Source: Streptococcus canis (GTDB lineage Bacteria; Bacillota; Bacilli; Lactobacillales; Streptococcaceae). From it: a stretch of DNA of 64,000 nt. Numbering within the stretch: position 1 is the stretch's first letter; every line of letters starts with the position of its first letter. Under the pieces are notes generated by a model. It searched no databases. It was not told the DNA's origin and worked only from the letters and a program-made list of their open reading frames with translations. This document shows, one piece after another, positions 39,140-47,924 of the stretch. The stretch lies in contig NZ_LR134293.1 of assembly GCF_900636575.1 (NCBI RefSeq), positions 381,001 to 445,000 on the forward strand, in the 5' to 3' direction. The translations under genes and the position numbers were made by a program.

Positions 39140-39262
39140 AAAATTGTGGTAAAACAAGTTTCATTTTAAACGTTTTTGAACATATAAGAAAAAAGGATTA
39201 GGATCTCCTAAACCTTGCTTCTGGTCATTTAGTTAAATACAGTCCTATTTCAGCTGATCTTT

Positions 39263-39889
39263 CTAACCTTTCCAATGTGTAGCCGGGTCAAAAGCTTCTC
39301 CTACTACAGCTGACTCATCAAGCTCAATAATACCACGTTTTTGCGGTGCATTTGGCAAGGCTAACTCACGTGGAGAGCACATCATGCCATAACTCTCTTC
39401 GCCACGCAGTTGACCTGAGAAGATGAGGCTACCATTTGGCATCATGGCACCTGGTAGGGCAACAATCGTTTTTAAGCCCAATGCAGCATTTGGTGCCCCA
39501 GCTACGATTTGAACTGTTTTATTCTCACCAATAGCTACTTGACAAATATTAAGGTGATCGCTATCTGGATGAGCTACCATCTCAATGATTTGACCAACCA
39601 CAAAAACAGGGGGCGCAGTATTCTCCAGTTTTTCTGAAAAGCCTTCTTTAGCAAGTTCAGCATTTAGTGTTGCAACGTCCTCATCTGTCAAAAAGACCTG
39701 TCCATTGCCCTCAACAGCAATCAGGCTTGATGCTTCAAAGATATTCCAAGCAAGGGTCTTACCACTTTCTTCTGCAAAAACACGGGCAACTTTTCCTCGA
39801 CGCTCCACTTGACGCTTAATATCTTTGGTATCTTGGAAGATAACCATCAACACGTCCCCAACTTGTTCTTTATTATATGCAAAAATCAT
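39263..39889 (-). CDS. ytpR: YtpR-family tRNA-binding domain protein
   Basis: A 208-aa protein with an N-terminal DUF4479-like part (residues 1-90) and a C-terminal EMAP/tRNA-binding OB domain (VVGQIIEMVAHPDSDHLNICQVAIG; VQIVAGAPN; GEESYGMMCSPRELALP) like that at the N-terminus of PheT. Its exact role is unknown in any species I can recall. It is 18 bp downstream of a thioredoxin-like gene on the same strand. Confidence 0.9.
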   Translation of the reverse strand: MIFAYNKEQVGDVLMVIFQDTKDIKRQVERRGKVARVFAEESGKTLAWNIFEASSLIAVEGNGQVFLTDEDVATLNAELAKEGFSEKLENTAPPVFVVGQIIEMVAHPDSDHLNICQVAIGENKTVQIVAGAPNAALGLKTIVALPGAMMPNGSLIFSGQLRGEESYGMMCSPRELALPNAPQKRGIIELDESAVVGEAFDPATHWKG

Positions 39890-39907
39890 TTATCTCTTCC
39901 TTCTCTC

Positions 39908-40225
39908 TTAATGATGGTCAGCTAAAAAACTGTTGATTTCAGCCTTCGTTTTTCTCAATTTGTTAACCAAACGACCCACTTCTTGACCACTTTCAATCAC
40001 CACAAAACTAGGAATCCCAAAAATATTCCATTCTTGTGCCACTTCGATAAATTGGTCGCGATTCACACGGACAAAGGTCATACTCGCATGCTCTGCTTCA
40101 ATGTCTGGCATTACAGGGTAGATAAATTGACAATCTGGACACCAGTCAGCTGTGAAAAACAAAACGAGCTTATCTTCATTTTCAATAAGAGCTGCTAGCT
40201 CCTCGTAAGTTGTTGGTGTAATCAT
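39908..40225 (-). CDS. Thioredoxin-family protein
   Basis: Cytosolic 105-aa thioredoxin fold. The redox motif is CPDC (FFTADWCPDCQF, Cys near residues 29 and 32) instead of the classical CGPC, and the cis-proline is in IFGIPSFVV. Probably reduces specific disulfides rather than acting as the main thioredoxin. It lies between a DUF4651 gene (2 bp upstream) and ytpR, an order conserved in streptococci. Confidence 0.9.
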   Translation of the reverse strand: MITPTTYEELAALIENEDKLVLFFTADWCPDCQFIYPVMPDIEAEHASMTFVRVNRDQFIEVAQEWNIFGIPSFVVIESGQEVGRLVNKLRKTKAEINSFLADHH

Positions 40226-40227
40226 CT

Positions 40228-40515
40228 CTATTCCTCCTCAAAGCTAATATGCCCATTATGATAGGTGTACAGATACTGTTTGCCACCTGTCATGACAACA
40301 CCACCCGAAATCGGCTCAGAACTATTCTTTACAGTAGTCACATATAAAACGTCAATTTGCCCCAGTTTTGAAAAAAAAGCACGTAAGTCTCTTGTTACTT
40401 GTTGACGTTCTTTCTCCTGATAATAATCATTTATCATTATTCCGAGACCGATAACCAAGCCTGCTCCAAGTAATCCTGAAATAATACCTATTTTCTTTTT
40501 ACTCATACCTTTCAT
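40228..40515 (-). CDS. DUF4651 family membrane-anchored protein
   Basis: A 95-aa protein with one N-terminal transmembrane helix (IGIISGLLGAGLVIGLGIMI) and an extracytoplasmic domain (LGQIDVLYVTTVKNSSEPISGGVVMTGGKQYLYTYHNG). The family is of unknown function and always small. Two starts are possible: ATG 40515, which has no ribosome site, or the ATG three codons later behind AAAGG. First gene of a likely three-gene operon with the thioredoxin and ytpR. Confidence 0.8.
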   Translation of the reverse strand: MKGMSKKKIGIISGLLGAGLVIGLGIMINDYYQEKERQQVTRDLRAFFSKLGQIDVLYVTTVKNSSEPISGGVVMTGGKQYLYTYHNGHISFEEE

Positions 40516-40605
40516 TTTATCATAAAAAAGGCAAGATAAGCTAGCCTAAAATCAACCATGACGGGCATAAATCAGCTAAAATTAAAAATTTTATCCAATC
40601 ACTAC

Positions 40606-40634
40606 TTGACAAAAAAGGCAAAAGTGCTTAGACT
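40606..40634 (+). promoter_or_regulatory. Sigma-A promoter of the 57-aa gene
   Basis: TTGACA (40606-40611), exactly 17 bp, TAGACT (40629-40634). The leader that follows can form a hairpin AAGCATGG/CCATGCTT (about 40650-40687). Confidence 0.75.
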
Positions 40635-40719
40635 GAAATTACATTTATTAAGCATGGTTTATTTTTAAATTAAACAACCCATGCTTTTGATAATTTCTAG
40701 AAAATAGAAGGTTCCTCTT

Positions 40720-40893
40720 ATGACCCCATTATCCTTACTTTTCGCCAGTGGAGAGTCTTTTCGTACTATAAGTGCCCTACTATTCTTACTGACCAGCCTT
40801 TGCTTTATCATCTTAATGATCACCTTACTTCCTAAAAAAACAGCTTACGGCAAAAAGACAAGCACTCCTCACAAAAGTCCTAGAGAATCCTAA
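40720..40893 (+). CDS. Small single-pass membrane protein (57 aa)
   Basis: ATG 40720 has AGAAGG eight bases upstream. The product has a short polar N-terminus, one hydrophobic helix (ISALLFLLTSLCFIILMITLL, without its last residue about residues 17-36) and a basic tail (PKKTAYGKKTSTPHKSPRES). Promoter, structured leader and a terminator that starts inside the last codons make it a self-contained gene. I do not recognise the family. It faces away from the DUF4651 operon and toward pepA. Confidence 0.6.
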   Translation: MTPLSLLFASGESFRTISALLFLLTSLCFIILMITLLPKKTAYGKKTSTPHKSPRES

Positions 40894-40910
40894 TCTCTAG
40901 GTTTTTTGTT
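40879..40910 (+). terminator. Terminator overlapping the 57-aa gene end
   Basis: CCTAGAGA / TCTCTAGG with a 7-base loop, followed by TTTTTTG. The 5' arm is coding. Confidence 0.85.
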
Positions 40911-41070
40911 TGCCTTTAATGTTCCTGATTTTTTACACGCTATCAGTCGAAAACGGCTTCAAGACCTGTAGGGTCTGGAAATCGTAACCCATTCTTGCTT
41001 AAAAAGTGGTAAAATATAAGATAGATGACCGTGTTGAACTGGTCTGAAACCTTATTAATGGAGCAAAAAA

Positions 41071-42138
41071 ATGACAGATTTATTTTCAAAAATCAAAGAA
41101 GTAACTGAACTGGATGGTATTGCTGGCTACGAACATAGTGTCCGTGATTACCTCCGCACCAAAATAACCCCACTGGTTGACCGTGTTGAAACAGATGGGC
41201 TTGGTGGGATTTTTGGTATTAGAGACAGTAAAGCTGAGCAAGCACCTCGTATTTTAGTAGCTGCGCACATGGACGAAGTTGGGTTTATGGTGAGCGATGT
41301 CAAAGCTGACGGAACCCTGCGCGTGGTTGGTATCGGTGGCTGGAACCCACTTGTTGTCAGCTCACAACGGTTTACTCTTTACACACGCACTGGTCAAGCT
41401 ATTCCCCTTATTTCAGGATCAGTACCACCTCATTTTTTACGTGGGGCAAATGGCTCTGCTAGCCTACCTAACATTGAAGATATTGTGTTTGATGGTGGCT
41501 TTACAGATAAGGCAGAAGCTGAAAGCTTTGGCATTACACCGGGAGATATTATTGTCCCTCAATCTGAAACTATCCTAACAGCCAATCAAAAAAATATCAT
41601 TTCAAAAGCTTGGGATAATCGCTATGGCGTTCTCATGGTAACAGAAATGCTTGAAACTCTGAAAGGACAAGACCTTAACAACACCCTAATTGCAGGTGCT
41701 AACGTTCAAGAAGAAGTTGGTCTGCGCGGAGCCCACGTCTCAACCACCAAGTTCAACCCTGAACTCTTTTTTGCAGTAGATTGTTCGCCTGCTGGCGATA
41801 TTTATGGCAATCCTGGGACAATCGGAGATGGCACCTTGTTGCGTTTCTACGACCCAGGCCATGTCATGCTCAAAGATATGCGTGATTTCTTACTCACAAC
41901 GGCTGAGGAAGCTGGTGTCAATTTCCAATACTATTGTGGCAAGGGAGGCACAGATGCAGGTGCTGCACACCTTCAAAATGATGGTGTTCCATCAACAACT
42001 ATTGGGGTTTGTGCACGCTATATTCACTCTCACCAAACCCTCTACGCCATGGACGATTTCGTAGAAGCCCAAGCCTTCTTACAAGCCATTGTCAAAAAAC
42101 TGGATCGCTCAACCGTTGACTTGATTAAACATTACTAA
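41071..42138 (+). CDS. pepA: Glutamyl aminopeptidase (M42 family)
   Basis: Cytosolic metallo-aminopeptidase of 355 aa that removes N-terminal Glu/Asp. The two-metal M42 site is visible: AAHMDEVGFMV, KAWDNRYG, the catalytic EEVG in VQEEVGLRGAHV, DCSPAGDIYG and the late YIHSHQ. Length is normal. GGAG lies seven bases before the ATG. Probably monocistronic. Confidence 0.95.
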   Translation: MTDLFSKIKEVTELDGIAGYEHSVRDYLRTKITPLVDRVETDGLGGIFGIRDSKAEQAPRILVAAHMDEVGFMVSDVKADGTLRVVGIGGWNPLVVSSQRFTLYTRTGQAIPLISGSVPPHFLRGANGSASLPNIEDIVFDGGFTDKAEAESFGITPGDIIVPQSETILTANQKNIISKAWDNRYGVLMVTEMLETLKGQDLNNTLIAGANVQEEVGLRGAHVSTTKFNPELFFAVDCSPAGDIYGNPGTIGDGTLLRFYDPGHVMLKDMRDFLLTTAEEAGVNFQYYCGKGGTDAGAAHLQNDGVPSTTIGVCARYIHSHQTLYAMDDFVEAQAFLQAIVKKLDRSTVDLIKHY

Positions 42139-42185
42139 ATTAGTGTTAGCCTGACTAACCACAATATCCCATGAGGAGCAACAGC

Positions 42186-42962
42186 ATGAAAATTGGAATT
42201 ATTGGTGTTGGCAAAATGGCTAGCGCTATCATCAAAGGCCTTAAACAAACGCCCCATGAACTTATCATTTCAGGATCATCTTTAGAACGGTCTAAGGAAC
42301 TTGCTGAGCAATTAACACTGCCTTATGCCATGTCCCATCAAGACCTTATTGACCAAGTTGACCTTGTTATTTTAGGCATCAAGCCTCAATTATTTGAAAT
42401 GGTCCTCAAACCACTTCACTTCAAACAACCTGTTATATCTATGGCAGCAGGCATTTCTCTCCAAAGACTGGCAACATTAGTAGGAGAAGACCTCCCTTTG
42501 CTACGTATCATGCCAAACATGAACGCACAGATTCTCCAAAGCAGCACCGCTTTAACTGGAAACGCTTTGGTGTCTCAGGAATTACAAGAACGTGTTCGAG
42601 ACTTAACAGATAGCTTTGGCAGCACTTTTGTTATCAGTGAAAAGGATTTTGACACCTTTACCGCTTTAGCAGGGTCAAGTCCCGCCTATATTTACCTCTT
42701 TATTGAGGCCTTGGCTAAGGCTGGTGTCAAGAATGGCATTCCTAAAGCAAAGGCGTTGGAGATTGTTACCCAGACAGTCTTGGCAAGCGCCAACAATCTC
42801 TTAGCCAGCTCTCAAAGTCCTCACGACTTTATCGATGCCATCTGCAGTCCTGGTGGAACAACTATTGCTGGGCTATTAGAATTAGAACGCCTTGGCCTCA
42901 CAGCTACTGTCAGCTCTGCCATTGACAAAACCATTGATAAGGCTAAACAGTTACAAAAATAG
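42186..42962 (+). CDS. proC: Pyrroline-5-carboxylate reductase
   Basis: Last enzyme of proline synthesis (258 aa), reducing pyrroline-5-carboxylate with NAD(P)H. Rossmann motif GIIGVGKMASAIIKG at the N-terminus; LRIMPNMNAQI and FTALAGSSPAYIYLFIEAL are ProC signatures, and SPGGTTIAGL is near the end. ATG 42186 with GAGGAG upstream is preferred over the frame start 15 bp earlier. Confidence 0.95.
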   Translation: MKIGIIGVGKMASAIIKGLKQTPHELIISGSSLERSKELAEQLTLPYAMSHQDLIDQVDLVILGIKPQLFEMVLKPLHFKQPVISMAAGISLQRLATLVGEDLPLLRIMPNMNAQILQSSTALTGNALVSQELQERVRDLTDSFGSTFVISEKDFDTFTALAGSSPAYIYLFIEALAKAGVKNGIPKAKALEIVTQTVLASANNLLASSQSPHDFIDAICSPGGTTIAGLLELERLGLTATVSSAIDKTIDKAKQLQK

Positions 42963-42986
42963 GTACTACCATGTACCTCATTTAGC

Positions 42987-43074
42987 AAAACATCCCCGTT
43001 CAAGGACAAGTCACTTAACTGTTAGACAAAACATCTAACAAGGAAGTTAAACTGTTCTCAAACAGGGGTGTTTT
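42987..43074 (+). terminator. Long branched terminator after proC
   Basis: Outer arms AAAACATCCCCGTT and AACAGGGGTGTTTT pair with two mismatches, and enclose two nested dyads, CTTAAC/GTTAAA-type and GTTAGA/TCTAAC. The 88-nt structure ends in a T-rich tract. It is longer and more ordered than an ordinary terminator. Confidence 0.6.
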
Positions 43075-43165
43075 CTTGTCTTTAGAATGTTTAGAATGGG
43101 ATTACATTTTTTTAGAAACCCAATGTCTAAGGAAGAAATAAAGATAAGTCAAAATCAAAGGCAAT

Positions 43166-43537
43166 TTATACGACACAAGGTCTCGAATAGTTAATTGGGG
43201 AAAAAAAGCATAAAACAATAAAAAGATTAATGATCACGTAAAAGCAGTAGACCTGTGTCTGTTTTCGAATGGCACGATTACGCTCATCGTGCAGAGCCAC
43301 CAAATAATTTTTTAAATCAGTAGGTTCTGTAAACACATAAAAGAAAAAGGTTGAAGCAATCAAAAACAAGGGGGCAAGGAAAAAGAACAGAGTTCCCTGT
43401 CTCATATTTCCACGTGTCATTGACCAAATACCCCAAGTCGCGGATAAAAAGCCTAAAGCAACCAATACATGGCCAATTCGAGTATAGACCTTTTCCCAGT
43501 ACTGGCATTTTTGTTTAAGTGAAGGTTCCTTTTTCAT
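43166..43537 (-). CDS. Small membrane protein of unknown function
   Basis: A 123-aa protein with three hydrophobic segments (VLVALGFLSATWGIW, GTLFFFLAPLFLIASTFFFYVF and VYCFYVIINLFIVLCFF), starting at an ATG with AAGGAG eight bases upstream. I recognise no family. It is downstream of an XRE regulator and a decayed protease gene on the same strand, so it probably belonged to a small membrane-protein operon controlled by that regulator. Confidence 0.65.
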   Translation of the reverse strand: MKKEPSLKQKCQYWEKVYTRIGHVLVALGFLSATWGIWSMTRGNMRQGTLFFFLAPLFLIASTFFFYVFTEPTDLKNYLVALHDERNRAIRKQTQVYCFYVIINLFIVLCFFSPINYSRPCVV

Positions 43538-43549
43538 ACCTCAATCTCC

Positions 43550-43694
43550 TTATGTTAAGAAATCATCGTTGTCGCAAGAGTCATCACTATCAGGGCTATG
43601 CCGTTATTCAAAAAGTGAACCAGCAGGACGTGTGCTCGTTTTTGTATTTTGCGATAACAGAACCCAAAATAAGCCCCATACCGCCGTAAATAAC
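43550..43694 (-). pseudogene. C-terminal remnant of a CPBP intramembrane protease
   Basis: Reverse-strand fragments in two frames: GGMGLILGSVIAKYKNEH and, after a shift, VHFLNNGIALIVMTLATTMIS. The HFLNNGIA sequence is the third conserved motif of CPBP (Abi) metalloproteases. The N-terminal two-thirds with the EExxxR motif is gone, so no active protease is made. It directly follows the XRE gene on the same strand. Confidence 0.65.
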
Positions 43695-43901
43695 CTAATC
43701 GTCTTGATTAAGATCAAACAAGAAAATCTCTTCAATACTTAGTTGAAAAAAAATAGCAAGTTTGTAGGCTAATTCAAGCGAAGCATTATAACGACCTTTT
43801 TCTAAAGAAATAATGGTCTGTCTCGTGACATTCATAGCATCAGCAAGTTCTGCCTGGCTAATATGTCTAGCCTTACGGAGTTCCTGAATACGATTATCCA
43901 T
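43695..43901 (-). CDS. XRE-family transcriptional regulator (YdcN/Cro type)
   Basis: A 68-aa single-domain helix-turn-helix protein (IQELRKARHISQAELADAMNVTRQTI..., recognition helix at about 28-40), of the kind that usually controls an adjacent membrane-protein gene. ATG 43901 with GGAGG five bases upstream is preferred to TTG 43913. Its promoter carries a direct repeat, CTTTACAT, that may be its own operator. Confidence 0.88.
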   Translation of the reverse strand: MDNRIQELRKARHISQAELADAMNVTRQTIISLEKGRYNASLELAYKLAIFFQLSIEEIFLFDLNQDD

Positions 43902-43929
43902 CTTATCCTCCAAAATATTGTCAAGTTAA

Positions 43930-43970
43930 CTTTACATTTATAGTATAGTTTCCTTTACATTTTTTGTCAA
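43930..43970 (-). promoter_or_regulatory. XRE promoter with direct-repeat operator
   Basis: Reverse-strand TTGACA (43965-43970), exactly 17 bp, TATACT (43942-43947). CTTTACAT occurs at 43930-43937 and 43953-43960, a 23-bp spacing (about two helical turns) that flanks the -10 box. Confidence 0.65.
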
Positions 43971-44155
43971 TAGTTTTCTCACTTATTTGTCATTTTAAAC
44001 ATAGTTTTGCTAGAGATTATCTTCTAGTAGCCCAGAGCCATATCTCTCTTTATCATAATACTATCTCAACGCGCCACCTTAGATACTCCATCCACCAATC
44101 TTTCTTCACTACTTGGCTGTAATGAGAGCGGCAACGGAAAATTGTTAGAAGACTA
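43971..44155. other. Intergenic stretch between XRE promoter and ackA terminator
   Basis: I see no gene, repeat or promoter that can be supported here. Confidence 0.5.
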
Positions 44156-44201
44156 TCAAAAAAACCAAGTAGGGAAATCAATCGCTTTACCTTACTTGGT
44201 T
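44156..44201 (-). terminator. ackA terminator
   Basis: Reverse-strand AACCAAGTA / TACTTGGTT stem with extended loop, followed by TTTTTTG. Confidence 0.75.
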
Positions 44202-44223
44202 ATTTATTGAAACTTAGCCTCTT

Positions 44224-45420
44224 TTATTTTGTATTTTTTAAGCGTTCAACATCACGCGCAATGCATAATTCTTCATCTGTTGAGATAACAAGAACCTTCA
44301 CTTTTGACTCAGGTGTTGAAATATCACCACGGTATCCGAAAACATTTTTCTCAGGGTCAATTTCCATGCCAAACCATGACAAGCCACCGATAACATCTTG
44401 GCGCATCAATGGTGCATTTTCACCCATACCAGCGGTGAAGACCAAAGCATCTGCTCCATTCAAAACAGCGAAATATTGACCAATGAATTTTTTAATACGA
44501 TCAATGAAGATATTGTAAGCTAAAACGGCATCTGGATCTTTCTCTTGCAAACCAGCTTCAATATCACGCATATCACTAGAAATGCCTGACACCCCACCAA
44601 GACCTGATGTCTTGTTTAACATATTCACAACATCAGCAGCGTCTTTTAGCTCTGGGTCTTGCTCAATTAAATAAGGAATAATAGCTGGGTCAATGTCACC
44701 AGAACGTGTTCCCATCATAGGACCAGCAAGTGGTGTGAATCCCATTGAAGTGTCAACGGATTGTCCATGGTAGTTGGCTGTAATTGACACACCATTTCCG
44801 ATATGAGCAGTGATTAGTTTCAACTCTTCTAATGGACGACCTAGCATTTTAGCAGCTTCTTGCGCCACATACTTATGACTTGTTCCGTGTGCCCCATATT
44901 TACGAACCTTATAGTCAGTGTAATATTTTTGAGGAATTGGGTAAAGATAAGTATGTTTTTGCATGCTTGTGTGAAATGATGTGTCAAACACACAAACACT
45001 AGTAATATCTGGCAAAATATCACGGAAAGCACGAATACCTGCTGCTGCTCCAGGATTGTGAAGCGGTGCTAAAGCTGACAATTCTTCAACCTGCTCAACA
45101 ACCGTGTCGTCCACGACAACAGATTCTTTAAAGTATTCGCCACCCGCAACGATACGGTGCCCAACACCTGTGATTTCATCATAGGCTGCAATGATTCCAA
45201 AGTGAATCAAATCATTCAACAAGATTTTAACAGCTTCTGTATGGTCGTGAATATCAAGAATTTGCTCTTCTTTTTTGCCATCGTACTTAACTGTTGAAAT
45301 AGAATCCTTGAGACCGATACGCTCAATAATCCCTTGTGCTAACACTTCTTCTTCTGGCATCTGATAAAGTTGCCATTTTAAACTGGAACTACCTGCATTA
45401 ATTGCAATTGTCTTTGACAT
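44224..45420 (-). CDS. ackA: Acetate kinase
   Basis: Makes ATP and acetate from acetyl phosphate (398 aa). N-terminal [13 protein letters not shown] (phosphate-binding), [52 protein letters not shown] and [13 protein letters not shown] are acetate-kinase signatures. Length is normal. GAGAGG site before the ATG. Transcribed alone from a promoter in the 58-bp gap behind the methyltransferase gene. Confidence 0.97.
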   Translation of the reverse strand: MSKTIAINAGSSSLKWQLYQMPEEEVLAQGIIERIGLKDSISTVKYDGKKEEQILDIHDHTEAVKILLNDLIHFGIIAAYDEITGVGHRIVAGGEYFKESVVVDDTVVEQVEELSALAPLHNPGAAAGIRAFRDILPDITSVCVFDTSFHTSMQKHTYLYPIPQKYYTDYKVRKYGAHGTSHKYVAQEAAKMLGRPLEELKLITAHIGNGVSITANYHGQSVDTSMGFTPLAGPMMGTRSGDIDPAIIPYLIEQDPELKDAADVVNMLNKTSGLGGVSGISSDMRDIEAGLQEKDPDAVLAYNIFIDRIKKFIGQYFAVLNGADALVFTAGMGENAPLMRQDVIGGLSWFGMEIDPEKNVFGYRGDISTPESKVKVLVISTDEELCIARDVERLKNTK

Positions 45421-45433
45421 TTTTAACCTCTCT

Positions 45434-45466
45434 TGAAATCGTTTTCTGTGATGCTATTTTATTATA
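45434..45466 (-). promoter_or_regulatory. ackA promoter with weak cre-like dyad
   Basis: Extended -10 TGTTATAAT (TATAAT at 45461-45466) without a clear -35. GAAAACGATTTC (about 45435-45446) is a near-palindrome with the CG core of a cre box but two mismatches to the full consensus. Confidence 0.4.
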
Positions 45467-45478
45467 ACAAAAAATCAG

Positions 45479-46432
45479 TTAATTGACATTATCCAGTTTC
45501 CACTTTTTGAAATTATCCATAAGAGCATGAATATTCTCTGCAAGTTTCAAGTCCCGAATTGGATAAACAAAGGTTTCCATTGGGCGGTCTGTTTGTTTTT
45601 GCAAGACAATAATAGACTTGGCATTGGATGGATGACCAAAAATGGTGTCTGGTAGAGTAATTAGAGCCACCACCTGAGCATATCCTTTTAACCAATGTTT
45701 CAATAACTGGCTCTGAGGGCTCGTCAATAAATTGACTGGTGCCAGAAAAATCGCAAAGCCATCTTTTTTCAAGTATTTTAGAGACTGTTCCATTAATAAA
45801 TGGTGAGCATACGTATGCTCATCTGAACTAGCCACCTTGTAACGTTTGGCAATAGCATCGTTAGGATAATAGCCAACTGGCAAGTCACTGATGACAACAT
45901 CACTTTCTTTCAATAATTGAGGTCTTACTGCATCTTCTTGAATAAAATGAGCTGAAGAATCCATCACCTCTGCAATGCTGGCTGACAAATCAATCAAGAG
46001 ATCATCAAGTTCAATTCCTACATAATCAAGAGACTTGCTCGTGTTGTTGAGAAGGGTTTGAGCTAGGTTCCCTGTTCCACTCCCAATTTCAAGCACCTCT
46101 AAGCTATCTTTATCGCTCAATTGTTCCAACAGATAGAGAAGAATAAAACCAATAGTATCTGGTGTGAACTGATGGTTGGCTTGCAGTTGTTCAGTCTGAG
46201 CTGCCTTAATAAAAATAAACTGGTAGGCTCTGCGCCATTCTTCTTTTGTCAGGCACAAGGCTTTCAGTTTATCAATGTTTTGAGCCACCTGAGGACTGGC
46301 TCCCTCTGCCCCTAAATAAAAGGAGTTTTGTTCAACAATGGCATCATAAATATGGGTTTTTAAGTCATTTTCAATCAGTTGGCTATTCTCTAAAAGCAAC
46401 TGATAAGCTTCTTCAATTTTTTCAAAATTCAT
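45479..46432 (-). CDS. Class I SAM-dependent methyltransferase (comYH position)
   Basis: A 317-aa DNA-methyltransferase-like protein. SAM motif I EVLEIGSGTGNLAQ (near residue 113) and the catalytic-type motif DLPVGYYPN (near 200), a variant of N-6 adenine methylase NPPY. It is the last gene after comYG in streptococcal competence operons and has been called ComYH. Its substrate is unknown, and it lacks a target recognition domain. Confidence 0.87.
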   Translation of the reverse strand: MNFEKIEEAYQLLLENSQLIENDLKTHIYDAIVEQNSFYLGAEGASPQVAQNIDKLKALCLTKEEWRRAYQFIFIKAAQTEQLQANHQFTPDTIGFILLYLLEQLSDKDSLEVLEIGSGTGNLAQTLLNNTSKSLDYVGIELDDLLIDLSASIAEVMDSSAHFIQEDAVRPQLLKESDVVISDLPVGYYPNDAIAKRYKVASSDEHTYAHHLLMEQSLKYLKKDGFAIFLAPVNLLTSPQSQLLKHWLKGYAQVVALITLPDTIFGHPSNAKSIIVLQKQTDRPMETFVYPIRDLKLAENIHALMDNFKKWKLDNVN

Positions 46433-46481
46433 ATACCTATCATATCAAATTCCACCTTAAATGAAAAGAAATCCCGTTCCA

Positions 46482-46862
46482 TCAGTTTAAAGGAGATGAG
46501 GGGGCTAAGTGAGAAGAATTGGTTCTGCTCGTATTTTCTTTGGCTTCCTCCTCAGTTCGTTTAGGATATTGGAACTGGTAGCGCCTCTTGTGACCCAAGT
46601 CGATAGTAATAAGTTGTTGTCCTTTTCGACAAGTATAAGTGGCTTCTCCTTCTTTGAAAGAAAGATGACCAGAAGGTTGAGAAGGGTTTTGATGAATCAT
46701 TTCTGCCATTAACCTGGCTTTCACATAGGCTGTTTGTGCCTGATATTCCTTATGAAACTGCGTCATTTGGGATAGGTAAACTTGTAAAACCAACAAAAAA
46801 ACACTGGCCATCAACATAGCATATAAGAGGATACCCGCTTTAAGGTTGGTCTTGAAACGCAT
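46482..46862 (-). CDS. comYG: Competence pseudopilin ComYG (ComGG)
   Basis: A 126-aa membrane protein with an N-terminal hydrophobic segment (AGILLYAMLMASVFLLVLQVYL). It is the minor component of the DNA-uptake pseudopilus and lacks a normal prepilin cleavage motif, as is usual for ComGG. It overlaps comYF by 23 bp and is followed by the methyltransferase gene. Confidence 0.85.
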   Translation of the reverse strand: MRFKTNLKAGILLYAMLMASVFLLVLQVYLSQMTQFHKEYQAQTAYVKARLMAEMIHQNPSQPSGHLSFKEGEATYTCRKGQQLITIDLGHKRRYQFQYPKRTEEEAKENTSRTNSSHLAPSSPLN

Positions 46863-47280
46863 AATAAAAAGTCCTTTCTAAGCCACTTTTCCATTTTAAC
46901 TTAATGCTAACATAGGACTGGTCTGCCTGAATTTTAGTATGAGACAGACCAAATAACATGGGTTGGTAACCTTGACCATTACTAGCTGATTTCCGAAAAT
47001 CATGGCTTTTAGATTGACCTAAAGCTAAGGTTTTCTTTCCCTTTTTAATATAGAGTTTGTTATTTGTTACTTTTTGAAACCTAGCTCCATCTAATTCTTC
47101 ACGTAACTGCTGGGAAAACAAAAGCCAATGATCTTGGTCATGATTCGCCAGATAGTGGCTGTGCTTGAGGAGAGTTTTAGTTAGCCCTTGATACACTAAT
47201 AGCGATCCTGATATAACGAGCAGAGCAATTAAAGCTTCTAAAAAAGTAAACGCTCTAACCCTATTTGTCCTTTTGTTCAA
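46840..47280 (-). CDS. comYF: Competence pseudopilin ComYF (ComGF)
   Basis: A 146-aa type IV pilin-like protein with prepilin-type N-terminus RAFTFLEALIALLVISGSLLVYQ. It forms the DNA-uptake pseudopilus with ComYC, D, E and G. The start codon appears to be TTG 47280, overlapping the end of comYE by 20 bp; no ATG or GTG alternative lies ahead of the pilin motif. Confidence 0.87.
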   Translation of the reverse strand: MNKRTNRVRAFTFLEALIALLVISGSLLVYQGLTKTLLKHSHYLANHDQDHWLLFSQQLREELDGARFQKVTNNKLYIKKGKKTLALGQSKSHDFRKSASNGQGYQPMLFGLSHTKIQADQSYVSIKLKWKSGLERTFYYAFQDQP

Positions 47281-47557
47281 TCCTAATCACTTCTCCTTTA
47301 TCGTCCTGAATACTAATCTGATGTTCCGTTCTCCGAACAGTAATATGACAGCCATTGAGTGTGACTTCTTCACGGCCTGTCTGTACTGCCATCAGCGCCA
47401 AATTCAGTTTTTCTTGTTGATTGCGATAATGGGTTAGGGCGACCTGACCTTGCTGTAAACTAGTCAAAACTAGGATAACAATGGAAAATAAGAGCCCTGT
47501 CGCCATCACACTTTCAAGGGCTATGTAACCTTTCACTTGTTTTTTGATAATTTCCAC
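47261..47557 (-). CDS. comYE: Competence pseudopilin ComYE (ComGE)
   Basis: About 98 aa if translation starts at GTG 47557 (VEIIKKQVKGYIALESVMATG...). It has a prepilin-like helix (KGYIALESVMATGLLFSIVILVL without its last residues). The frame extends 45 bp upstream to a TTG, but the usual family size favours 47557. It overlaps comYD by 44 bp, so translation is probably coupled. Confidence 0.82.
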   Translation of the reverse strand: MEIIKKQVKGYIALESVMATGLLFSIVILVLTSLQQGQVALTHYRNQQEKLNLALMAVQTGREEVTLNGCHITVRRTEHQISIQDDKGEVIRIEQKDK

Positions 47558-47924
47558 TCCCCAGATAAAATTGGTAGCTGAGACGTTGTTCCCCTGTCTC
47601 AAAAGTTAACTTGGTCAACGAATGATTGCCTCCCATGTGATCAAGGACTAGCTGGCGACTACTTTTAACCCTTATCGAATCAGGTACTTTTAAGCCCTCA
47701 TCTTCTGTCCTAATTTCTTTAGAAGAAATCGTTAGAACCCGTTTTTCTTGCTGTAAAATGGCCACCTTTTGCTGATGCCGGTAAAGGTGCTCAAAACGGG
47801 TGAAAAATAAATGCTCTTGAACTCTCCGATAACTACTTGTCACTGGAAAAGATAAGCCCAGTACGATAAAGCTCATCACTGACAGACTCAGTAAAGTTTC
47901 AAGTAGCGTAAAAGCTTTAATCAT
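47514..47924 (-). CDS. comYD: Competence pseudopilin ComYD (ComGD)
   Basis: About 136 aa with prepilin motif KAFTLLETLLSLSVMSFIVLG. ATG 47924 overlaps the comYC stop by 8 bp (ATGATTAA), which fits coupled translation; ATGs lie 6, 11 and 26 codons upstream but have no better ribosome site. Minor pseudopilin of the DNA-uptake machine. Confidence 0.85.
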   Translation of the reverse strand: MIKAFTLLETLLSLSVMSFIVLGLSFPVTSSYRRVQEHLFFTRFEHLYRHQQKVAILQQEKRVLTISSKEIRTEDEGLKVPDSIRVKSSRQLVLDHMGGNHSLTKLTFETGEQRLSYQFYLGSGNYQKTSERLHSP

